NCBI GenBank assembly: GCA_003232715.1
Contig: QIJG01000033.1
Span: 1 to 11,748, forward strand
Length of the DNA stretch: 11,748 nucleotides
DNA from: Nitrospirota bacterium
GTDB taxonomy: Bacteria; Nitrospirota; Thermodesulfovibrionia; Thermodesulfovibrionales; JdFR-85
Direction: 5' to 3'
Below are positions 7,319 to 11,748 of the stretch, in pieces. Under the pieces are notes generated by a model, which was not told the origin of the DNA, searched no databases, and saw nothing but the letters and a program-made list of their open reading frames with translations. Positions within the stretch are counted from its first letter, which is position 1. Each line of letters opens with the position of its first letter. A program made the position numbers and the translations under genes.

Positions 7319-7348
7319 GTGAAAGGGACATGGGTGCATAAAATATGA
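7319..7348 (+). CDS. Putative nine-codon mini-ORF coupled to yicC
   Basis: A GTG at 7319 opens the frame VKGTWVHKI (the first residue would be Met in the protein), ending in TGA at 7346-7348. The stop overlaps the yicC ATG as ATGA, the same junction used at yggT/divIVA and remA/gmk. The strong ribosome site at 7310-7318 is properly placed for this GTG, whereas yicC has no good site of its own. It could be a translated leader delivering ribosomes to yicC by stop-start coupling. The peptide shows no run of one amino acid that would suggest attenuation. A frame this short can occur by chance, so this is a suggestion only. Confidence 0.3.
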   Translation: MKGTWVHKI

Positions 7349-8196
7349 ATATTCAGAGCATGACGGGATTTGGACAGGCTGAAGAGAAGGGGGTCAGGGT
7401 GGAGGTCCGCTCAGTGAACCACAGGTACCTGGATCCCCGGTTCAGGATCCCTGTCTTTATTAATCCTTATGAAATAACCCTCAGAAATATGATAAAAGAG
7501 CGGTTTGCGAGGGGGAGGTTTGATGTCACCATAGCCCTTACAGAGAAGGCGGATGTAAAGCTCACGATCAACCGGGGGCTTGCCTTGAATCTGTTTCAGG
7601 CTTTGAGGGGATTGCAGGAAGACCTGGGCCTGAAAGAAGGGCCGTCCCTTGATCACCTCTTCTGGTTCAGGGATATCCTCTTCAGGGAAGAGCCCGGATA
7701 CAATCCTGAAGACCTCATTTGTGTCTTTGAGTCAGCCCTTGACAGGATTGCCGAGATGAGGCAAAGAGAGGGGGAAAACCTTGTTGATGATATCCTGACA
7801 ATGGTTGATGCCCTGGAGAAGTACCTTGAGGCAGTCAGGACAGAAATTGAAGGCGCGCTTGAAAAGACCTATGAACGGATAAGGGCGCGCATATCAGAGC
7901 TCGTAAAGGAGACAGCTATAGATGATACAAGACTGTTGCAGGAGGCAGCCTTCCTGGCTGAGAAGGCTGATATATCAGAGGAGATTACAAGGATTCAAAG
8001 CCATATCTCACAGATAAGAAAAATCATTTCAGAAGGTGGTACAATAGGCAGGAAACTCGATTTCCTGCTTCAGGAGCTTTTAAGAGAGATTAATACCATT
8101 GGCTCGAAGAGCAGTGAATACAGGGTCTCAGACCTTGTTATACAGATGAAGACGGAGATTGAGAAGATAAAGGAGCAGGTTCAGAATTTACAGTAA
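7345..8196 (+). CDS. yicC: YicC family endoribonuclease
   Basis: The 283-residue protein matches the YicC family in length and layout. It has the N-terminal SMTGFG (5-10) and RSVNHRYLD (22-30) motifs and ends with the conserved LDFLLQELLREINTIGSKS block and a helical tail. A long helical region in between includes ADISEEITRIQSHI. The Escherichia coli homologue is an endoribonuclease implicated in small-RNA turnover, and a Mn-dependent endonuclease activity is described for the family; the role here is inferred from similarity. The start is ATG 7345: a TAA at 7339-7341 in the same frame excludes an earlier start. The own ribosome site is weak, and translation may be coupled to the mini-ORF just upstream. 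yicC-DUF370-gmk-rpoZ is a conserved order in several phyla. Confidence 0.95.
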   Translation: MNIQSMTGFGQAEEKGVRVEVRSVNHRYLDPRFRIPVFINPYEITLRNMIKERFARGRFDVTIALTEKADVKLTINRGLALNLFQALRGLQEDLGLKEGPSLDHLFWFRDILFREEPGYNPEDLICVFESALDRIAEMRQREGENLVDDILTMVDALEKYLEAVRTEIEGALEKTYERIRARISELVKETAIDDTRLLQEAAFLAEKADISEEITRIQSHISQIRKIISEGGTIGRKLDFLLQELLREINTIGSKSSEYRVSDLVIQMKTEIEKIKEQVQNLQ

Positions 8197-8216
8197 TAAT
8201 AAACACTGGAGGAAAG

Positions 8217-8504
8217 ATGAAAAGGGATACAATGGCTGTGCTTGTTAATATAGGATTCGGCAATATGGTTTCTTCATCAAGGGTCATAGCTATAGTGACA
8301 CCCGGTTCCTCACCTATGAAACGATTGAGGGACGAGGCAAAGAAAAGAGGAAAACTTGTGGATGCAACAGAGGGCAGGAGGACCCGCTCCATAATCGTGA
8401 CGGACAGTGACCATGTGATACTGTCGGCCCTGCAGCCGGAGACCATAACTCAGAGGTTTTTTGGTAAGGAATCCCATGCTGCTGAAAAAGATCCGGAGGA
8501 ATGA
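8217..8504 (+). CDS. remA: DUF370/RemA-like regulatory protein
   Basis: This small protein of 95 residues matches the RemA (DUF370) family across nearly its whole length: NIGFGNMVSSSRVIAIVTP, then SSPMKRLRDEAKKRGKLVDAT and GRRTRSIIVTDSDHVILSALQPETI. In Bacillus subtilis RemA is a DNA-binding activator of biofilm-matrix genes and forms ring-like oligomers. In other phyla it is widespread next to gmk and its targets are unknown, so the name indicates family rather than a tested role. ATG 8217 has GGAGG (8208-8212) only 4 bases upstream. An in-frame ATG at 8232 (MAVLVNIGFG) would match the usual N-terminus better and is a reasonable alternative start. Its stop overlaps the gmk start by four bases. 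Confidence 0.93.
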   Translation: MKRDTMAVLVNIGFGNMVSSSRVIAIVTPGSSPMKRLRDEAKKRGKLVDATEGRRTRSIIVTDSDHVILSALQPETITQRFFGKESHAAEKDPEE

Positions 8505-9127
8505 AAGGTTCAATCTTCATAGTCTCAGCCCCATCGGGAGCAGGTAAGACAACGCTTTGCAGGAGACTCACAGAGGCTGTGCCCCGGATACTCCATTCCA
8601 TATCCTATACCACAAGGCAGGCAAGAGATGGAGAGGTGGATGGAAGGGACTATTTTTTCGTGGATGAGGCCCGGTTTATGAGCATGGTCGGAGCCGGGGA
8701 GTTTCTTGAGTGGGCGGAGGTCCACGGGAATCTCTACGGGACATCAAGGGCAAAGCTCTTTGAAATGATACAGGGAGGAATTGATGTTATACTCGATATA
8801 GATACACAGGGGGCTGCACAGATACGGCAGAAGGGTATTGATGTGACCTTTATTTTTATCCTGCCCCCCTCTCCGGAGACACTTAAAGAAAGGTTGATAG
8901 CAAGAAAGACAGACAGTGAGCAGGTGATTCTCGGGAGGCTTAAAAAGGTGAGGGAAGAGATAAGTGACTACAGGCTGTACGATTATGTTATAATTAACAA
9001 TAGCCTTGATGTTGCCCTTAATGAGCTTGGCTCCGTGGTATTATCAAGGAGGTTACACATGAGCCGTGTTGACCACGAGTGGATTAAGGAGACTTTTGGG
9101 TTAGAAGCAGCTGAGAGCAAGTTTTAA
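8501..9127 (+). CDS. gmk: Guanylate kinase
   Basis: Gmk phosphorylates GMP to GDP with ATP. The 208-residue protein has the P-loop APSGAGKTT (10-18), the GMP-binding motifs SYTTRQARDGEVDGRDYFF (35-53) and EFLEWAEVHGNLYGTS (67-82), the segment DIDTQGAAQI (99-108) and a lid region around 131-147 (RLIARKTDSE). All expected functional residues appear present. The start ATG overlaps the remA stop as ATGA. GGAGG (8495-8499) ends one base before the ATG, unusually close, and an in-frame TGA at 8483-8485 excludes an upstream start. Coupled re-initiation after remA is therefore the likely mode of translation. Confidence 0.97.
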   Translation: MKGSIFIVSAPSGAGKTTLCRRLTEAVPRILHSISYTTRQARDGEVDGRDYFFVDEARFMSMVGAGEFLEWAEVHGNLYGTSRAKLFEMIQGGIDVILDIDTQGAAQIRQKGIDVTFIFILPPSPETLKERLIARKTDSEQVILGRLKKVREEISDYRLYDYVIINNSLDVALNELGSVVLSRRLHMSRVDHEWIKETFGLEAAESKF

Positions 9128-9155
9128 TGCAGTATTGAATTATCTATTAATACGG

Positions 9156-9169
9156 AAGGAGAGGTGATC
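9156..9169 (+). promoter_or_regulatory. Ribosome binding site that decides the rpoZ start
   Basis: AAGGAG (9156-9161) runs into GAGGTGATC (9161-9169), both complementary to the usual 16S 3' tail. GAGG lies 8 bases before ATG 9173, an ideal distance. The GTG at 9164-9166 is part of this site and so is unlikely to be the start codon. Confidence 0.65.
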
Positions 9170-9172
9170 GGA

Positions 9173-9559
9173 ATGGATATTGTTTCCCTGCCTGTTGAAT
9201 ATGACCGTGACAAGATTGACGGTAGATTCAGGCTTGTAAATATTGCGGCACTGAGGGCAAAGGACCTTATTTTTGGTGGTAGTAAACCGAGGGTGCCGAC
9301 AAAGTCAAAGAAGATAACCACTATAGCCATTGAAGAGGCTGTTAAGGGTGCCCTGGAGTTCATTACAGGTGAAGAAGCATTAAAGGCCAGGGAAGAGGCA
9401 AAGAAGATCGATTTCCACAGGCTGATTGAAGAGAAGAAACGTGAGGTTGAAACAGAAGACCTTTCGGAGCTTGAAAAAGACCTGAAAATTTATATTCACG
9501 AGAAAGAGGCAGTGGAAGAATCCGGAAAACCGAATGAACCCTTCGAGCCTGAAGAATAG
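9173..9559 (+). CDS. rpoZ: RNA polymerase omega subunit
   Basis: The omega subunit helps assemble RNA polymerase by holding the beta-prime subunit. Numbered from ATG 9173 (128 residues) the core is at about 16-65: DGRFRLVNIAALRAKDLIFG, then KPRVPTKSKKITTIAIEEAVKGAL, matching the omega pattern of LV..AA.RA and the later T.A.EE...G. A GTG at 9164 would add three residues (MIG) but lies within the ribosome binding site. The protein lacks the N-terminal Met-Ala-Arg used by Escherichia coli omega at ppGpp site 1, so that mode of ppGpp binding is not expected. Beyond the core there is a charged helical tail of about 60 residues ending in EPEE, longer than in E. coli. Placement between gmk and coaBC is typical. 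Confidence 0.9.
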   Translation: MDIVSLPVEYDRDKIDGRFRLVNIAALRAKDLIFGGSKPRVPTKSKKITTIAIEEAVKGALEFITGEEALKAREEAKKIDFHRLIEEKKREVETEDLSELEKDLKIYIHEKEAVEESGKPNEPFEPEE

Positions 9560-10718
9560 ACATGTCCTCCTTGCGGTTACCGGTGGTATTGCTGTTTATA
9601 AGGCCGCAGAGCTTATAAGAAGATTAAGGTCAGAAGAAGCTGAAGTTACCGTTGTGATGACGGAATCATCACAACGGTTTATTACCCCGCTTACTTTCGA
9701 GAGTCTCTCGGGTAACAAGGTCTACACGGATATCTTCTCAGTACCAATGGCCCATATAACCCTGCCTGAAAGTGCCGACCTCTTTGTAATCGCCCCTGCA
9801 ACGGCCAATATCATTGGAAAACTTGCCTCAGGAATAGCCGATGATATGGTTGCTCTCTCCTTTCTTGCATTCAGAGGGCCTGTAATATTTGCTCCGGCAA
9901 TGAACTGGAGGATGTATGAGCACCCCGTGCTTCAGAGGAATATAAAAACCCTCAGGGATTTGGGGTGCCAGGAGGTAGAGCCTGAAGAGGGTGAACTTGC
10001 CTGTGGTGAATACGGCGTGGGCAGGATGGCAGAGGCCGGACGTATAATTGAGGCTGTAAAGGGTTGTCTGACGAAAAAAGACCTTGCAGGGCTTAAGGTG
10101 CTTGTGGTTGCAGGTCCAACAAGGGAATATATTGATCCCGTCCGTTTCATATCAAACCGCTCATCAGGCAAGATGGGGTATGCCCTTGCCGGGGTGGCCT
10201 TAAGGCGGGGTGCTGATGTTACACTCGTAAGCGGTCCCGTCTCTGTTGAACCACCCCTGGGAGCAAGGGTGGTAAGGGTGGAGACATCAGATGAGATGCT
10301 TGAAGCAGTGAAAAAAAATCTCGGAGGGGTTGATGTCCTGTTGATGGCTGCGGCAGTGGCTGATTTTGTGCCCGATGATTATTCACCTGTTAAAAGAGAG
10401 AAGGAGGGGGGCTTTACTCTCAAGCTGAGACCATCTCCGGATATAGTGAAAGCTGTATCAGGCATCAGGAAACGGCCTTTTATTGTGGGTTTTTCTGCCG
10501 AGACCGGTCCTAATATTGCAAAAGCAAAGAAAAAACTGGGAGAAAAGGGGATGGACTTTATTGTATTTAATGATGTAACCTTAGAAGGAGCCGGGTTTGA
10601 CACTGATACAAACAAGATCAGTGTTATTGACGAAGACGGTGTTGCTGATTATCCCCTGATGAGTAAAGAGGGTTGTGCAGAGATTATATTTGACCACTAC
10701 CTGAGACATTCGAGGTAA
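9534..10718 (+). CDS. coaBC: Bifunctional phosphopantothenoylcysteine decarboxylase / phosphopantothenate-cysteine ligase
   Basis: This 394-residue fusion carries out two steps of coenzyme A synthesis: CoaB joins cysteine to 4'-phosphopantothenate and CoaC decarboxylates the product. The N-terminal flavoprotein CoaC domain (about 8-180) has TGGIAVYKAAEL (16-27), the catalytic histidine H74 in MAHITL, IAPATANIIGKLASGIADD (86-104), PAMN (121-124) and C157 in LACGEYGVGRM. The CoaB domain (about 186-390) has GPTREYIDPVRFISNRSSGK (194-213), AAAVADF (272-278), K288 in SPVKREK, GFSAET (319-324) and FND (345-347). All key residues are present. The ATG at 9534 lies 26 bases inside the rpoZ end with only a weak GGAA-type ribosome site, so translation is probably coupled. 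It is the last gene of the packed array. Confidence 0.96.
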   Translation: MNPSSLKNRHVLLAVTGGIAVYKAAELIRRLRSEEAEVTVVMTESSQRFITPLTFESLSGNKVYTDIFSVPMAHITLPESADLFVIAPATANIIGKLASGIADDMVALSFLAFRGPVIFAPAMNWRMYEHPVLQRNIKTLRDLGCQEVEPEEGELACGEYGVGRMAEAGRIIEAVKGCLTKKDLAGLKVLVVAGPTREYIDPVRFISNRSSGKMGYALAGVALRRGADVTLVSGPVSVEPPLGARVVRVETSDEMLEAVKKNLGGVDVLLMAAAVADFVPDDYSPVKREKEGGFTLKLRPSPDIVKAVSGIRKRPFIVGFSAETGPNIAKAKKKLGEKGMDFIVFNDVTLEGAGFDTDTNKISVIDEDGVADYPLMSKEGCAEIIFDHYLRHSR

Positions 10719-10736
10719 AGAGATGTATCATTATTA

Positions 10737-10766
10737 TTGACATCATCTGTCATCAGGCAATATAAT
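10737..10766 (+). promoter_or_regulatory. Consensus sigma-70-type promoter of the TPR-protein gene
   Basis: TTGACA (10737-10742) and TATAAT (10761-10766) both match consensus at all six positions, with an 18-base spacer. Transcription should start near 10773, leaving a leader of about 34 bases. AGGA (10795-10798) serves as ribosome binding site 8 bases before the ATG at 10807. Confidence 0.7.
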
Positions 10767-10776
10767 GAATATTATA
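10761..10776. repeat. 6-base palindrome overlapping the -10 box and start point
   Basis: TATAAT (10761-10766) and its reverse complement ATTATA (10771-10776) flank GAAT. The dyad covers the -10 box and predicted start, a position where a repressor could act, and also gives a perfect -10 hexamer on the minus strand. A separate TGACA/TGTCA pair (10738-10742 and 10748-10752) overlaps the -35 box. In AT-rich DNA such short dyads can arise by chance. Confidence 0.35.
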
Positions 10777-10806
10777 CCTGAATTTTAACTGGTTAGGATA
10801 TTTCTT

Positions 10807-11748
10807 ATGGCACTGGAAGATATCGGGAAATTAAAGGCAAGGCTTGAGAAGGATCCCAACTCTAAACTCTTTGTCCCCCTTGCTGAGGAATACCGTAAGG
10901 CAGGTATGTATGATGAAGCTATTGAAATGCTTCTCGAAGAATTACAGAAACAACCTGCTTACACGACGGCAAGGGTATCCCTCGGGAAGATATATCTCGA
11001 AAGAGGGCAGACAGAAAAGGCCAGAGAAGAGTTTGAGAGGGTCGTTGCAGCAGTTCCTGACAACCTGTTTGCCCAGAAAAAACTTGCTGAAATCTATAAC
11101 TCGACCGGAGATACTGAAAAGGCGGTTATTTGCCTTCGCAAGCTACTTGAGATAAACCCCCGCGATGATGAGGCAAAGGAGACCCTTGGAGTATTGACCG
11201 GTTCGGCTCAAAAATCACCGGAACAGGAGGTCATGGATGCATTTGAATCAGGGCCTGCAGAGATGTCCGCTGAGGGGGTTGCAGAAACGGTTGAGGCAGT
11301 AGAACTGGTGGAAGCTGTAGCGGAGACAATTGAAGTTCCTGATGCCGGAAGATCGGAAGATATTTCTGAGAATATCGACGAGGTTCCTGAGACGATAGGG
11401 ACTGCCGACTTTGAAGAATACAGGCAGTTCGGTGAGCTTGTTGCTGAAGAGGTACAGGAGACGGCACGGGATGATTCACACATGTTTGCCATGCCTGATG
11501 AAGTCAAGTCAGAAGAGCCTTTTACGGGTATGGCAGACGATTCAGCTTTTAGTTTTGATGATATGCTGGATGCTTTAACCGATTCCGCAGGGAAACCTGC
11601 CTCATCAGAGGTTGATGCACTCCTGATAAAGGCTGATGGATACATAGATGCAGGCCGGTATATGAAGGCTGTTGAGATATTTCAAGGTGTGCTGGATACA
11701 GACCCTGACAACAGCAAGGTAAGACAGAGGGTGGAAGAGTTAAAATAT
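10807..11748 (+). CDS. TPR-repeat protein with acidic linker, 3' end outside window
   Basis: The frame from ATG 10807 is open for 314 codons to the right edge, so the gene is incomplete. Residues about 18-120 form three tetratricopeptide repeats (starting near 18, 52 and 86), with the typical pattern of A.EYRKAGMYDEAIEMLLEEL, LGKIYLERGQTEKAREEFERV and LAEIYNSTGDTEKAVICLRKLL. An acidic, probably disordered linker (about 134-265), rich in Glu, Asp, Val and Ala, includes ETVEAVELVEAVAETIEV. Another TPR starts near 267 (LLIKADGYIDAGRYMKAVEIFQGVL). No signal peptide or membrane segment is visible in this part, so it is probably a cytoplasmic scaffold; its partners are unknown. It has its own strong promoter 88 bases after coaBC and is probably regulated separately. 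Similar TPR proteins occur near these housekeeping genes in other genomes, but I cannot assign a function. Confidence 0.88.
   Translation, partial: MALEDIGKLKARLEKDPNSKLFVPLAEEYRKAGMYDEAIEMLLEELQKQPAYTTARVSLGKIYLERGQTEKAREEFERVVAAVPDNLFAQKKLAEIYNSTGDTEKAVICLRKLLEINPRDDEAKETLGVLTGSAQKSPEQEVMDAFESGPAEMSAEGVAETVEAVELVEAVAETIEVPDAGRSEDISENIDEVPETIGTADFEEYRQFGELVAEEVQETARDDSHMFAMPDEVKSEEPFTGMADDSAFSFDDMLDALTDSAGKPASSEVDALLIKADGYIDAGRYMKAVEIFQGVLDTDPDNSKVRQRVEELKY

Noticed and set aside
10844..11155. 103-codon plus-strand frame near the TPR gene
   Set aside because: It lies in another frame within the TPR gene, whose ATG 10807 frame has clear repeats, a promoter and a ribosome site.
11208..11645. 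145-codon minus-strand frame rich in serine
   Set aside because: It is the antisense image of the acidic, low-complexity linker of the TPR protein; the Ser/Ala-rich composition is a by-product of the Glu/Gly/Asp codons opposite.
1..11748. Mobile element, CRISPR array, prophage or defence island
   Set aside because: No transposase, integrase, spaced direct repeats, toxin-antitoxin pair or phage-type genes were seen; coding is compact and mostly housekeeping.

Overview
The window reads as a stretch of chromosome from a Gram-negative-type bacterium of middling GC content, with no mobile elements, CRISPR arrays, tRNA or rRNA seen. The gene order yggS-proC-yggT-divIVA-hisS, followed by yicC-remA(DUF370)-gmk-rpoZ-coaBC, together with a MepM/Csd3-like M23 peptidase and a hybrid kinase/HD-GYP pair, suggests Nitrospirota or a neighbouring deep-branching lineage. 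That placement is inferred from gene content and was not tested by a search.

Layout. (1) 1-2094, + strand: the C-terminal part of a hybrid histidine kinase (cut by the left edge) overlaps a response regulator with an HD-GYP output domain, forming a signalling pair probably ending in cyclic-di-GMP hydrolysis. (2) 2101-3342, - strand: a membrane-anchored M23 endopeptidase, convergent with the regulator gene (6 bases between stop codons). (3) 3343-3456: a divergent promoter region in which each predicted -10 box lies 6 bases from the start codon, so both flanking genes may be leaderless. (4) 3457-10718, + strand: a long, tightly packed array of eleven genes with stop/start overlaps or short gaps: VanZ-like membrane protein, PLP homeostasis protein, ProC, YggT, DivIVA, HisS, YicC, RemA, Gmk, RpoZ and CoaBC. 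These cover amino-acid and cofactor metabolism, envelope or division functions, translation, RNA turnover, nucleotide metabolism and transcription. (5) 10719-10806: an 88-base gap with a textbook sigma-70-type promoter and a small palindrome. (6) 10807-11748: the start of a TPR-repeat protein that runs off the right edge.

The most notable observation is divIVA. Its conserved start and N-terminal motif lie in one frame and its coiled-coil body in another, and about 15 residues between them are missing. This looks like a deletion of about 47 bases, either a real lesion or an assembly collapse. Also worth a look are the two possible leaderless starts, a nine-codon mini-ORF with a strong ribosome binding site coupled to yicC, and the start-site choices at rpoZ and gmk. 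Apart from these the region is mostly ordinary housekeeping; I did not see an undescribed multi-gene system.
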